Source: Bacteroidaceae bacterium
GTDB lineage: Bacteria > Bacteroidota > Bacteroidia > Bacteroidales > Bacteroidaceae
Reading direction: 5' to 3'
NCBI GenBank assembly: GCA_900769465.1
Contig: CAAGGT010000321.1
Coordinates: 1-64,000 of the forward strand
DNA length: 64,000 nucleotides
The notes beneath the pieces are model-generated. The model was not told where the DNA came from and made no database searches. It saw nothing but the letters and a program-made list of their open reading frames with translations. Positions 20,101-28,511 of the stretch are shown piece after piece. Position numbers and translations under genes: made by a program. How positions within the stretch are numbered: the stretch's first letter is position 1; each line of letters begins with the position of its first letter.

Positions 20101-20869
20101 GAGCCCCGAGGTTGAGAGAGCCTGCGCCTGGGAACACGAAAAGGGTGTGATATACTTTAACAAGGGCAACTACAGGGATGCCATAACCATTTTTGCCGAA
20201 CTTGTACAGTACAAGTATGCACCGGCAATGTACTATGTGTCACTTTGCTACCGCGACGGCAAGGGAGTGAGCAAGAACCCTGCTTCGTCAATGAAGTTTC
20301 TGCTTGAGGCATCCAAGCGCGGCTATGGACCGGCACAGTATGACCTTGCACAGGCTTTTGACAAGGGCGATGTGGTTGAACAGAATGACTCGCTCGCTTT
20401 GCAGTGGTACATAACAGCCGCAGAGAACGAGGAACCACGTGCCCTGCTTGAAATGGCACACCGCTACCACGATGGCAAGGGAGTGATACAAGACAATGTA
20501 AAGAGCAAGATGCTACTGAAACGCGCAGCAGAGCTACAAGAGCCCACGGCACTCTTTGAATATGCCGAGCTTTTGATTGCCGACGGTGAAGATGCCCGCC
20601 AATATCTGGAGGCTGCGGCCGAGCTTGGCAATGAAAAGGCAATGATTTATATGTTTGAAAAACTTGACGCAGAAAAAAGTTACAAGGAAGCATACAAATA
20701 TGCCAAAATGTTGTCCGAAGCCGGTAATCACGAGGGTACAAGACGTATGGCCGATTATTATTATGACGGTAAAGGTGTGTCGCGCGACAAGCGCCTTGCA
20801 AAAGACCTCTACTACGAAGCGGCAAGAGCCGGTAACAAAGAAGCTAAAGAGATATTAAGAAGTTTATAA
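17123..20869 (+). CDS. Exported MG2-domain protein fused to Sel1 repeats
   Basis: A 1248-residue protein with a signal peptide (ends ATMA-Q). It opens with the Bacteroidales macroglobulin MG2 signature (ERVYLHFDNTAYYLGETMWF at about 40-60), followed by repeated beta-sandwich regions to about 960. A Pro/Glu/Lys linker precedes C-terminal Sel1-type TPR repeats from about 1005 to the end (YYVSLCYRDGKGVSKN, ALLEMAHRYHDGKGV, RRMADYYYDGKGVSRD). MG2 proteins of this group are often near TonB systems and are thought to be envelope proteins. Sel1 repeats mediate protein binding and are usually separate proteins. The role may be scaffolding at the outer membrane; I cannot name a substrate. It has no thioester motif and no T9SS tail. 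The gene is flanked by a terminator upstream and a GH109-like gene 76 bases downstream. Confidence 0.85.
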   Translation: MMKRTTTYLIAILCSIATMAQSHIDSIAYRAIQVGRVMQQERVYLHFDNTAYYLGETMWFKAYTTFGTNDRPSTLSKVLYVELVAPEGYVVETKKYKLDDDGTCHGEFELNPLLLSGYYEVRAYTRYMLNWGKDAVFTRVFPVFDKVNADNWDFKNMLDRRRGYNERGEWKSAELPDATLDFFPESGNLVDGIKSKVAFELRGKDGIFGEETVTIYENESKLLECTPEHEGKGVFEITPRANARYSAEVTMTDDKGKSRKHRFVLPRVNSEGVVLRVTENGENITITVTNNLAEENELGLVILYRGAMGYFKKFSSENRTISYTIAKSELPEGVNRVVLYNNAHTPLAERQFFITHDSVMASDRETVKLNVTANGYHTHNLAPKPGEKITLKITRDDNKPIPPTATISLTAMDAIGQQKTSYSHNIYSYLLLGSELKGYIPNAAQYFDSGNSKRKEQLELLMLTHGWTSYNWHMLTRDRIEDMQPIERGISLKGKFYRKHYSTEPGSKDNAKLTPQGYNLTRVDIEGDSGRIVTSTFRTDSIGGFMIEFDDFYGTRIAALSPQTTFKQSENISYQFALDRYYSPGFRLYDYWERHLGEAMAKSTADSLVRMNPFEYMLSSIDVVEKRKKDVNERAPHSEMRFNYLDEWEYAQDVTYLNKFNIYEDEMYYKMLNDIQSKEEETGENSFIAEPGRIFGQLFGYVDIPQNEEEEYKHTLTAADVVASAMKRHNYNWAYWVKLMVVQGEYSPYTVPQPDKEYLRGLPDADKMTNFKEFVIRSDVKTREQFENKMNEWEPLARMFVTKTPLHKFYSGFLTQMYLYAAEGIDGCPNIHRFYDAIKEQESVGAPIGIRYPINPNYVACLIPYEEGERERTIVPDFAAPGSSQRYTSVQGYSESKQFYSPDYSSMQPRTDDYRRTLIWVPDIEINEKGEAVVELYNTNNCSNIVVDVAGRNGTSLYSNDAVTTTRTGTIDRQQAADSRAQEQVAKPKEESLSPEVERACAWEHEKGVIYFNKGNYRDAITIFAELVQYKYAPAMYYVSLCYRDGKGVSKNPASSMKFLLEASKRGYGPAQYDLAQAFDKGDVVEQNDSLALQWYITAAENEEPRALLEMAHRYHDGKGVIQDNVKSKMLLKRAAELQEPTALFEYAELLIADGEDARQYLEAAAELGNEKAMIYMFEKLDAEKSYKEAYKYAKMLSEAGNHEGTRRMADYYYDGKGVSRDKRLAKDLYYEAARAGNKEAKEILRSL

Positions 20870-20894
20870 AACGGAGTTTATTCGTACAATAAAC

Positions 20895-20925
20895 TTTGAA
20901 AGCCGATACATTTTTTGTTTCTTTG
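20895..20925 (+). promoter_or_regulatory. Candidate promoter of the GH109-type gene
   Basis: TTTG (20895-20898), a 19-base spacer and TTTCTTTG (20918-20925) match the Bacteroides consensus with one mismatch (A to T in the TA). The ATG is 20 bases downstream. Confidence 0.45.
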
Positions 20926-20945
20926 CAAACGCAAACAGTAAAAGG

Positions 20946-22160
20946 ATGGACAAAAGCAACGACATACAGAAGAATGCCCTGCAGTTGCAATGCGAACCCA
21001 TTGAATGTGTAAGAATTGGTTTCGTAGGGCTTGGCGTGCGTGCAAAGCGCGCTGTACACCGTATGATGCACATCAAAGGATGCGAGATTGTTGCTTTGTG
21101 TGACCTTGTCGACGAGAATATAAACGAAGCTGTCGGTATAATTACGGAGTACGGACACACAACACCGGCAACATTCACCGGAGAGAGTGGATGGAAGCAG
21201 CTATGCGCACAGCCAGATGTTGACCTTGTGTATATATGTACCGACTGGGCAAGCCACGCCGATATAGCTGTTTATGCAATGCAAAGAGGCAAGCACGTTG
21301 CCACCGAGGTTCCCGCAGCAACAACCGTTGCCGACTGCTGGAGACTTGTTGACACAGCCGAGCAGACAAGACGCCACTGCATAATGCTGGAAAATTGCTG
21401 CTACGACGAGTTTGAGCTATGCACAATAAATATGGCAAAGCAGGGTGTGCTTGGCGAGATTATACACGCCGAGGGGTCATACCTGCACGACCTGCGCGAA
21501 CGCATATCATCCAATGACAACGGCGAACGCAAATGGAGCAATTGGCAGGTTGTTTTTATGAACAACCACAACGGCAACCCCTACCCCACACATGGTCTTG
21601 GTCCTATTGCACTTGCTATGGACATAAACAGGGGTGACAGAATGAAGAGCATTGTCTCGGTTTCATCGGTGCGTATAGGTGACAAGGATAGCCTCAACGG
21701 TACAATGAACAGTTCGCTAATCACCACCGAAAATGGAAAGACAATTTTGGTGCAGCACTGCATTTCGCTGCCACGCCCCTACAGTCGCGCGTTCCTTGTA
21801 AGCGGAACAGAGGGCTTTGCACAGAAATATCCTGTACCAATGTATGCCTTTGCGCCCGACAGCGAGAATATAATCACCGGCACCGCATGCGATGAGATTG
21901 TAGAGAGATACAAGCATCCGTTCGTTGCCGAATATAAAGAGCGTGGTGTGGAACTCTGTGGCCGTCGTTGGATTGACTATGTTATGGATTGTCGCCTAAT
22001 CCATTGTTTGCGAAACGGTTTGCCACTTGATCTGAATGTCTACGATGCTGCATTGTGGAGCTGCCTTGTGGAGCTGACCGACATTTCGGCAAACAACGGC
22101 GGTGCGCCGGTGGAAATCCCCGATTTCACCCGCGGAAGGTGGAGATGCAGACACACCTAA
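20946..22160 (+). CDS. GH109-type NAD-dependent glycosidase (Gfo/Idh/MocA fold)
   Basis: A 404-residue protein with an N-terminal Rossmann domain (VRIGFVGLGVRAKRAV at 22-37). It carries the signatures that separate GH109 from ordinary Gfo/Idh/MocA dehydrogenases: MLENCCYD with E149, YLHDLR at 179-184, and NPYPTHGLGP with Y213 and H216, then INRGDR. GH109 enzymes remove terminal alpha-N-acetylgalactosamine through an NAD-bound oxidation-elimination cycle. That activity would complement the sialidases and the hexosaminidase upstream in degrading mucin O-glycans or blood-group A structures. No signal peptide is visible, so it may act in the cytoplasm on imported glycans. Activities beyond GalNAc are known for relatives, so the exact substrate is open. 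Confidence 0.85.
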   Translation: MDKSNDIQKNALQLQCEPIECVRIGFVGLGVRAKRAVHRMMHIKGCEIVALCDLVDENINEAVGIITEYGHTTPATFTGESGWKQLCAQPDVDLVYICTDWASHADIAVYAMQRGKHVATEVPAATTVADCWRLVDTAEQTRRHCIMLENCCYDEFELCTINMAKQGVLGEIIHAEGSYLHDLRERISSNDNGERKWSNWQVVFMNNHNGNPYPTHGLGPIALAMDINRGDRMKSIVSVSSVRIGDKDSLNGTMNSSLITTENGKTILVQHCISLPRPYSRAFLVSGTEGFAQKYPVPMYAFAPDSENIITGTACDEIVERYKHPFVAEYKERGVELCGRRWIDYVMDCRLIHCLRNGLPLDLNVYDAALWSCLVELTDISANNGGAPVEIPDFTRGRWRCRHT

Positions 22161-22290
22161 TGTGGTTAAATCCAACAAACAACAAACACCATATTCGGGA
22201 TTTTCCTTTCCATTTTTCAGCTTTTTTGCCCTATTTAGCCCCTACTTTGCAACTTTTTTCATCAATTATACACATTTTCACGGCTTTAGC

Positions 22291-22321
22291 TTTGTTATGT
22301 TGTTAAAAAATTGTAATTTCG
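22291..22321 (+). promoter_or_regulatory. Promoter of the Ala/Lys-rich protein gene
   Basis: TTTG (22291-22294), a 19-base spacer and TAATTTCG (22314-22321) give one mismatch to TAnnTTTG. The predicted leader is about 40 bases. Confidence 0.6.
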
Positions 22322-22366
22322 CGCTCCGTTTCAGGGAAGACACTTTTTAACAATATATAAAAAACT

Positions 22367-22963
22367 ATGAAATTTAAATTTTTGATGTTCGCGTTGGTTG
22401 TTGCTTTCGCCGCAACAGTTAATGCTCAGGAGGTTACAGAGAAGGAAGTTAAGTGCGAAAGATGTGAGAACGCTGCTGCAGGTCCAAAAGCTGCTGTAAA
22501 AGGTGCCGGTGAAAAAGAGGCTGTGAAGCTTGCTGGCCCAAAGGCTGCGGGTGAGAAGGCTGCAAAGAAAGAAGCTTGTGGCAAGGCTGCAAAGAGAGAG
22601 GCAGGTCCTAAAGAGGCTGTGAAGCTTGCAGGTCCTAAGGCTGCAGGTGCAAGAGCTGCCGAGAAAGAGGCTTGTAGCAAGGCTGCTGGTGCAAAGGCTG
22701 CTCCAGGTAAGGCCGCTGTTAAGGGCGCAGGTGCAAAGGAGGCTGTAAAGGTTGCAGGTCCTAAGGGTGCTGGCGAGAAGGCTGCTCCTGGCAAGGCTGC
22801 AGTTAAAGGCGCAGGCGAGAAGGCTGCCGGTAGCAAGGCTGACGCAAAGGCAGAGGCAAACGCAGCAAAGGTTGCAGAGAAAGAGGCTAAAGCAACTGCA
22901 AAGAAGATTGCAAAGCAGAACAAGGAGGCAGAGAAAATGCGTAAGGAGGCTTCAAAGAAGTAA
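22367..22963 (+). CDS. Exported Ala/Lys/Gly-rich repetitive basic protein
   Basis: A 198-residue product with a clear signal peptide (1-20, ATVNA-Q). The mature chain is low-complexity and strongly basic, built from variants of GPKEAVKLAGPKAAGEKAA and APGKAAVKGAGEK, ending in a lysine-rich helical segment (AEKEAKATAKKIAKQNKEAE). Four Cys occur: two in KCERCEN just after the signal peptide and two in KEAC repeats. The composition resembles histone H1-like or LEA-like proteins, but a signal peptide argues for the periplasm or surface. It has its own promoter and terminator, so it is a single-gene unit. No function is known to me; nucleic-acid or polyanion binding is plausible from charge alone. 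Confidence 0.75.
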   Translation: MKFKFLMFALVVAFAATVNAQEVTEKEVKCERCENAAAGPKAAVKGAGEKEAVKLAGPKAAGEKAAKKEACGKAAKREAGPKEAVKLAGPKAAGARAAEKEACSKAAGAKAAPGKAAVKGAGAKEAVKVAGPKGAGEKAAPGKAAVKGAGEKAAGSKADAKAEANAAKVAEKEAKATAKKIAKQNKEAEKMRKEASKK

Positions 22964-22980
22964 TCGCACTTTCACAATAA

Positions 22981-23019
22981 AAAAACAGACATCGACCAAA
23001 GTTGATGTCTGTTTTTTTT
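22981..23019. terminator. Bidirectional terminator
   Basis: A 16-bp stem (22981-22996 with 23001-23016, loop CAAA, one G-T pair) begins with A's and ends in a T run. It therefore serves both the Ala/Lys-rich gene (plus) and cstA (minus). Confidence 0.88.
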
Positions 23020-23094
23020 ATTTATTGCACACAACAAATACCATAAGGCGGGAGATGATTTACCGGGCAAACTGCCCACCGCCATTCAATGGCT

Positions 23095-24561
23095 TTAACT
23101 ACGCCCGTCTTTTCTGGCCTTGATACACACGACCACTGCAACAATAACCGTAAGCACACCGCCAAGTAGATAAGCAAGCGTACGGTTGTCCATCCCGCAC
23201 ATCATTGGGGATATGAAAATATATGACGAGCAGACATAGGTCATTATCAACGCCGGCACAGCACCGATGAGAACAGGCTTCCTGATGCTGAACAGATACA
23301 CCGTAATACACCAGAGCGTAAGCACCGCCAATGTTTGGTTACACCAAGCAAAATAGCTCCATATTGTCTGGAAAGGCAAGGCAAAGATGATGATAAGCGC
23401 CACAGCAAAGAGCGGCAGGGATACAAGCACTCTCTTGAAAAGGCTCTTTTGGGAAATTCCGAACATATCGGAGACAATCAGTCTTGCACAGCGGAATGCA
23501 GTGTCGCCCGACGTTACGGCACAGCCCACCACACCTACAAGGACACAGGTTGCAACTGCAGGGCCAAGAGTGGTTTCCGTTATCATATCAACCAACTTTG
23601 CAGCACTGCCGCCATACTCGGCAATGGCAGCATTAAGCCCCTTTACTCCACCCCAAAACGCCATACCTATGGCAGCCCAGATGAGTGCTATGACACTCTC
23701 GGCAATCATTGCGCCATAGAAGATGCTGCGTGCCTGGTTCTCATTGGTCATGCAACGTGCCATCATTGGCGACTGGGTCGCGTGGAAGCCCGACAATGCG
23801 CCACAGGCAATGGTTGTGAAAAGCATTGGCACTATGGGGAATTTTTCCGGGTTATCAATATGGTTTTCAAACGAAGTGAGTTCGGGTATCGGATAGACAT
23901 CGCTCTTTGTCAGCAGTATAAAAAGGATGCTCAATGCCATTACAAGCAACGCCACACCGAACACGGGATAGAAACGTCCGATGATTTTATCTATCGGCAA
24001 AAGGGTTGCAAGGATATAATACACAAGTATAACAGCAAGCACGGCAAACAGTTCCCAACTTGTAGTGCCAAAAGCAAGCACCTCGAGCGAAGGCAAGGAG
24101 ATATTGGATGCCACAAGCACTGCCGGCTGCGACATGAACACCGCACCCACAAGCACCATTAGCAGCAGCGAAAAGACGCGCATAAAGAGCTTTGTACCAC
24201 CACCAAGATATTTGCCTATGATTTCGGGCAGGCTCAAGCCATTGTTCTTCAACGAGATGACACCGGCAACAAAATCGTGCATAGCGCCCATGAATATGCC
24301 GCCTAGTGTAATCCACAGAAAAGCGACAGGGCCATACGCCGCACCGAGCAGAGCGCCGAAGATTGGTCCAAGACCTGCAATGTTGAGCAGTTGGATGAGG
24401 AACACCTTCCAACGTGGCAATGGCAGATAATCGATACCGTCATACATTGTCTGTGACGGCACGGGATTGTCCGGGTTAATCTCACAAGTTTTTTCAAGAT
24501 ATTTGCCATACGTGAAATAAGAGGCCACAAGTGCCACAAGGCATATAAGGAATGTAATCAT
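23095..24561 (-). CDS. cstA: CstA-family carbon starvation / pyruvate transporter
   Basis: A 488-residue polytopic membrane protein with about a dozen hydrophobic segments. Family hallmarks are LNIAGLGPIFGALLGAAYGP (about 61-80), AMHDFVAGVISLKNNG and GFHATQSPMMARCM. The CstA/BtsT family takes up peptides or pyruvate with protons or cations; E. coli CstA is about 700 residues, so this is the short form common in Bacteroidota. The start is 7 bases after the recQ stop, so it is the last gene of a recJ-recQ-cstA run. The functional link between a transporter and DNA repair genes is not evident and may be only positional. Substrate cannot be read from sequence. Confidence 0.9.
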   Translation of the reverse strand: MITFLICLVALVASYFTYGKYLEKTCEINPDNPVPSQTMYDGIDYLPLPRWKVFLIQLLNIAGLGPIFGALLGAAYGPVAFLWITLGGIFMGAMHDFVAGVISLKNNGLSLPEIIGKYLGGGTKLFMRVFSLLLMVLVGAVFMSQPAVLVASNISLPSLEVLAFGTTSWELFAVLAVILVYYILATLLPIDKIIGRFYPVFGVALLVMALSILFILLTKSDVYPIPELTSFENHIDNPEKFPIVPMLFTTIACGALSGFHATQSPMMARCMTNENQARSIFYGAMIAESVIALIWAAIGMAFWGGVKGLNAAIAEYGGSAAKLVDMITETTLGPAVATCVLVGVVGCAVTSGDTAFRCARLIVSDMFGISQKSLFKRVLVSLPLFAVALIIIFALPFQTIWSYFAWCNQTLAVLTLWCITVYLFSIRKPVLIGAVPALIMTYVCSSYIFISPMMCGMDNRTLAYLLGGVLTVIVAVVVCIKARKDGRS

Positions 24562-24568
24562 ATCTATA

Positions 24569-26464
24569 TCATTTATTCAGTTTAATCTTGTCACCATAGA
24601 CGGTTATCTTCTCCTCGTCACACAATTCACGCAACAGGGTTTTCATCCCTGCCCGGGTGAGCCCCAACGAATCCAGCTCCTGTAGCGGATGTTGCCTGCC
24701 ATCGGCAAGTAATTGCATCAGCTCCTGAATGGGTGGCTGCGACTGCTCTGCCGCGTTGCGCGCACGTTCATCGGCACACACATCACAACAGCCGCAGGGA
24801 GTTGCATCCTTTTCGCCGAAATACTCAAGCAACAGCGCACTACGGCACTTGTCGGTAGAGGTCGCATACTTAATTATCGAGTTCAGCCTGTCACCGAAGA
24901 TTGCCTTGCGTTCGTCGTAGACGGCGTGTTCAAAACGCAGTTCGCTACCAAGAACACGATGACGCGTAAAGGTTATTATAGGACATTTCCTGGACGGCGC
25001 ATACTGCAACAGGCGTTTGCTGTGGAGCGACACCAGTATTTCATACATACGGTGGCGCGAGAGTTTTGTGACACGCGAGAGGAAACGCTCGTCAATGAAT
25101 GCGAAATCATTGAAAAGGCCGCTGTAATTGCGTAATATGGCATTTATGAGAAGCTCGTAATCGGCAGGCAAGCCCTTGAAACGGAAGAGCGAATCCTTGT
25201 CGACTATAAAACGCACACGCGAAGCATATTCCATCTCCTCGACATATTCAATGTACCCCATACGGGTGAGCAGGCGCAGGGCGCTGTCGGTCTGCAACGT
25301 GGGACGGTGATACTTCTTGCAGAAATCGCCCAACGAGAATTCAAACGTGCAGTCGAGGCCGTCGCCCAACGCCATATTATAGTAGTAACATATTTCGTCA
25401 TACACCTCTCGGATGAAATCCTGCGGCGGATAATTGTCGGAGAGACGGCGAGAGACAATCTGCTTGTCGATGCGGCTGAAGAGGGTGACGGCATAGGCCT
25501 TTTCGCCATCGCGGCCGGCACGACCGGCCTCCTGGAAATAGGCTTCAATGGAACTTGGAAGGTCTATATGCACCACCAGGCGGACATCGGGCTTGTCAAT
25601 TCCCATTCCAAAGGCGTTGGTAGAGACCATGACACGCGCCTTGCCGCTCTTCCACGCCTCTTCCTTTGCATCCTTGCTCTCGGCCGAAAGCCCTGCGTGA
25701 TAATATTCGGCAGTTATGCCGTTGGAGGTGAGGAATTCGCACACCTCTTTTGTTTTCTTGCGGTTGAGGGTATAGACGATTGCCGAACCCGCAACACGTC
25801 CCAGGATATGCAACAGCTCGGCCGCCTTGTTCTCGGTGTTACGCACCACATAGGCAAGATTCCTGCGCCCGAAGCTCATACTGAAGCAGTTGGGCTTGGC
25901 AAAACGCAGCTGTTGCTGTATGTCATTGACCGCCTCGGGGGTTGCTGTGGCAGTAAGGGCAAGCAACGGCACATTGGGGAAGATGTCGCGCAATTCGCTT
26001 ATGCGCCTGTAGGCAGGGCGGAAGTCGTGCCCCCACTGCGAGATACAGTGTGCCTCGTCAATTGTTATCAACCGCACATTGACACGCCTAATTTTCTTGA
26101 GGAACAGTTCGGAGCCTATACGCTCGGGCGAGATATAAAGGAACTTATAATCGCCGAAGATGCAGTTCTCGAGCGCAGTGACCACTTCACTTGTCTTCAT
26201 TCCTGTATAGATTGCCAAAGCCTTTATGCCACGGCTGCGAAGGTTGGCAACCTGGTCCTTCATAAGCGCAATGAGCGGCGTGACCACAATGCATAGCCCT
26301 TCATCGGCAAGTGTGGGTACCTGAAAGGTAATGCTCTTGCCACCACCGGTGGGCATAAGGCCGAGGGTATCCTGCCCTCGGCCTATGCTTTCGATTATAT
26401 CGCGCTGTATGCCACGAAAATCGTCATATCCCCAATATGTCTTAAGGATTCCGCGATATTTCAT
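24569..26464 (-). CDS. recQ: ATP-dependent DNA helicase RecQ
   Basis: A 631-residue superfamily 2 helicase. Walker A is MPTGGGKS near residue 40, the DEAH box lies in ITIDEAHCISQWGHDFRP, and motif VI is QEAGRAGRDG. Zinc-binding cysteines occur in the RecQ-Ct part (CRSALLLEYFG, then CGCCDVC). A shortened C-terminal winged-helix/HRDC-like tail follows. RecQ unwinds DNA 3'-5' in recombination repair. It begins 6 bases after the recJ stop, so helicase and 5'-3' exonuclease are translationally adjacent; the two proteins cooperate in the RecF pathway. The length is typical of Bacteroidota RecQ. Confidence 0.95.
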   Translation of the reverse strand: MKYRGILKTYWGYDDFRGIQRDIIESIGRGQDTLGLMPTGGGKSITFQVPTLADEGLCIVVTPLIALMKDQVANLRSRGIKALAIYTGMKTSEVVTALENCIFGDYKFLYISPERIGSELFLKKIRRVNVRLITIDEAHCISQWGHDFRPAYRRISELRDIFPNVPLLALTATATPEAVNDIQQQLRFAKPNCFSMSFGRRNLAYVVRNTENKAAELLHILGRVAGSAIVYTLNRKKTKEVCEFLTSNGITAEYYHAGLSAESKDAKEEAWKSGKARVMVSTNAFGMGIDKPDVRLVVHIDLPSSIEAYFQEAGRAGRDGEKAYAVTLFSRIDKQIVSRRLSDNYPPQDFIREVYDEICYYYNMALGDGLDCTFEFSLGDFCKKYHRPTLQTDSALRLLTRMGYIEYVEEMEYASRVRFIVDKDSLFRFKGLPADYELLINAILRNYSGLFNDFAFIDERFLSRVTKLSRHRMYEILVSLHSKRLLQYAPSRKCPIITFTRHRVLGSELRFEHAVYDERKAIFGDRLNSIIKYATSTDKCRSALLLEYFGEKDATPCGCCDVCADERARNAAEQSQPPIQELMQLLADGRQHPLQELDSLGLTRAGMKTLLRELCDEEKITVYGDKIKLNK

Positions 26465-26470
26465 CGGTTC

Positions 26471-28195
26471 CTATCGTGTAACCTTCGTATTGATGCTCTC
26501 AATCTGCAGCTGAACCTCGCCGTGCTTGTAGGCATTGTCCTCAAGGGTGTAGCAGATATCAAAGGACTGTTTCGACTTTATGTACTTTGCCTGTCGGCTC
26601 TGGCCGAAGGCTATACCGTTGAGAATGGTATTCGATTTGTTGTCGACAAGCTCAAGTTTTATGTGTTCCTGACGACGGCCCACCACCTTGCTTGTTCCAT
26701 AGTCGCACACATTGTGCGTGCAGAATACGGGCTTGGTATTCTCGGGGCCGTGAGGTGCAAAGCGTTTCAGGTCATTGAAGAAACGACGTGTTATCTGCTG
26801 GAACTCAAGTTCTGCATCAATCTCAATGACAGGTGCTGTCTGCTCGGGCAGGATATTGTCCGACACGAAATCCTCGAAACGTTTTGCAAAAGCCTCGATA
26901 TTCTCCACCTTGAGCGAGAATCCTGCGGCATACGTATGACCGCCGAAGTTATCGAGCAGGTCGCGGCAGCTCTCCATCGCCTTGTATACATCGAAACCGG
27001 TGACAGAACGTGCCGAACCGGTTGCCATATCACCGGTACAGGTGATTACAACCGCCGGACGGTGATACACCTCGGTGAGGCGTGATGCCACAATGCCGAT
27101 GACACCACGGTGCCAGTCGGGATTGAAGATTACTATGGCACGGCGCTCTTCAAAGCTCTCAAGCCCCTCGACAATGCGATTGGCCTCCTCGGTCATACTC
27201 TTGTCAAGTTCCTTGCGTGCCTCGTTCATCTCATTGATCTGATGGCTCATCTCAATGGCCGCCTTGAGATTGTTCTCAATGAGCAGGTCCACAGCCACCT
27301 TACCCTGTTGCACACGTCCCGAAGCGTTTATACGGGGACCAATCTTGAATATTATGTCGTTGATGCTTATCTCCTTCTCGTTAAGACCACACACGCTGAT
27401 GATAGCCTTGAGACCAATGCTTGGACTGTGGTTGAGCTGTTTTATACCGTGACAGGCAAGAATACGGTTCTCGCCCATTATGGGTACAAGGTCCGAGGCT
27501 ATGCTCACAGCAACAAGATCGAGCAGAGGATAAAGCTGGTCGGCAGGGATGCCGTTGTCCATTGCAAAGGCCTGCATAAACTTGAAACCTACACCGCAGC
27601 CCGAGAGATGCGGATAGGGGTAGGTTGAACCCTCGAGCTTGGGGTTCAGTATTGCCACAGCGCAGGGGAGCTGTTCATCGGGGACGTGGTGATCGCACAC
27701 GATGAAGTCAATACCCAACGACTTGGCATACGCAATTTCCTCAACGGCCTTTATGCCACAATCAAGCACGATGATGAGTTTCACATCTGTAGAATGGGCA
27801 TAATCGACACCGCGCTTGGAGATGCCATAACCATCCTCGTTACGGTCGGGGATGTAATAGTCTATGTTAGACGAGAACTGTTGCAGAAACTTATAAACCA
27901 GAGCTACAGCCGTTGTACCGTCAACATCGTAGTCGCCATAGACCAATATGCGCTCTTTCTTGCCAAGAGCCTTGTTCAGGCGGCGTACGGCAACATCCAT
28001 ATCGTTCATGAGGAACGGATTATGGAGAAGGCTCAGCTTAGGACGGAAAAAGTTCCTTGCTTCGGCAACAGAAGTGATACCTCGCTTCACCAGCAACGAG
28101 CATAGCACCGGGCTGATTTCCAGCTCGGACGACAGCCTTGCGGCCAAGTCGCTCTGCTCCTGTGTGAGAGGTTGATATTTCCAATTCTGTCCCAT
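26471..28195 (-). CDS. recJ: Single-stranded-DNA-specific exonuclease RecJ
   Basis: A 574-residue DHH-superfamily nuclease. The metal-binding motifs are VYGDYDVDGTTA near residue 80, VLDCGI, and CDHHVPDEQ near 165, followed by the DHHA1 motif region with GSARSVTGFD and NFGGHTYAAGFS. RecJ degrades single strands 5'-3' to load RecA in gap repair and acts in mismatch and base excision repair. The gene heads the recJ-recQ-cstA run; about 315 bases separate it from the upstream C1 peptidase and its terminator. Length and motifs are complete. Confidence 0.96.
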   Translation of the reverse strand: MGQNWKYQPLTQEQSDLAARLSSELEISPVLCSLLVKRGITSVAEARNFFRPKLSLLHNPFLMNDMDVAVRRLNKALGKKERILVYGDYDVDGTTAVALVYKFLQQFSSNIDYYIPDRNEDGYGISKRGVDYAHSTDVKLIIVLDCGIKAVEEIAYAKSLGIDFIVCDHHVPDEQLPCAVAILNPKLEGSTYPYPHLSGCGVGFKFMQAFAMDNGIPADQLYPLLDLVAVSIASDLVPIMGENRILACHGIKQLNHSPSIGLKAIISVCGLNEKEISINDIIFKIGPRINASGRVQQGKVAVDLLIENNLKAAIEMSHQINEMNEARKELDKSMTEEANRIVEGLESFEERRAIVIFNPDWHRGVIGIVASRLTEVYHRPAVVITCTGDMATGSARSVTGFDVYKAMESCRDLLDNFGGHTYAAGFSLKVENIEAFAKRFEDFVSDNILPEQTAPVIEIDAELEFQQITRRFFNDLKRFAPHGPENTKPVFCTHNVCDYGTSKVVGRRQEHIKLELVDNKSNTILNGIAFGQSRQAKYIKSKQSFDICYTLEDNAYKHGEVQLQIESINTKVTR

Positions 28196-28464
28196 ATATA
28201 GTATTTTTATTTTTGCTTTTCCAAGAGAGAACCATCACAATAATCAACACCCACAGCATCTGCTCCGTTCATATATACAACCACCCGCACGCTGCACCAA
28301 TACGGCATAGTGCTACTTGGCGCAAGATAATTCTCTCAATTTGTAAAGATACGGAAAAGTGTCATAAAAATAACAGAGAATCCGCAAAATTTTTCTCAAA
28401 TCAATGTTTTTATGCGACAAAAGGTTCAAAGTTTGCCATAGAGGGAAAGAATAAACAGAAACAA
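28196..28464. other. Gene-free leader of recJ
   Basis: Apart from the C1-peptidase terminator at its far end, this stretch shows no supported ORF, repeat or RNA. A promoter for recJ must lie here or upstream, but I find no good TTTG/TAnnTTTG pair. Confidence 0.4.
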
Positions 28465-28492
28465 AATGCGGCCCACAAATATGGGCCGCATT
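28465..28492 (-). terminator. Terminator of the C1 peptidase transcript
   Basis: An 11-bp stem (AATGCGGCCCA at 28465-28475, complement at 28482-28492) is followed, on the minus strand, by a T-rich run. It sits 20 bases after the peptidase stop. Confidence 0.85.
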
Positions 28493-28511
28493 GTACTTGA
28501 AAAGAGGAATA

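Noticed and set aside
22426..22923. 165-codon minus-strand ORF rich in Ala/Phe/Pro
   Set aside because: It mirrors the Ala/Lys repeats of the plus-strand gene, which has a signal peptide, promoter and terminator.
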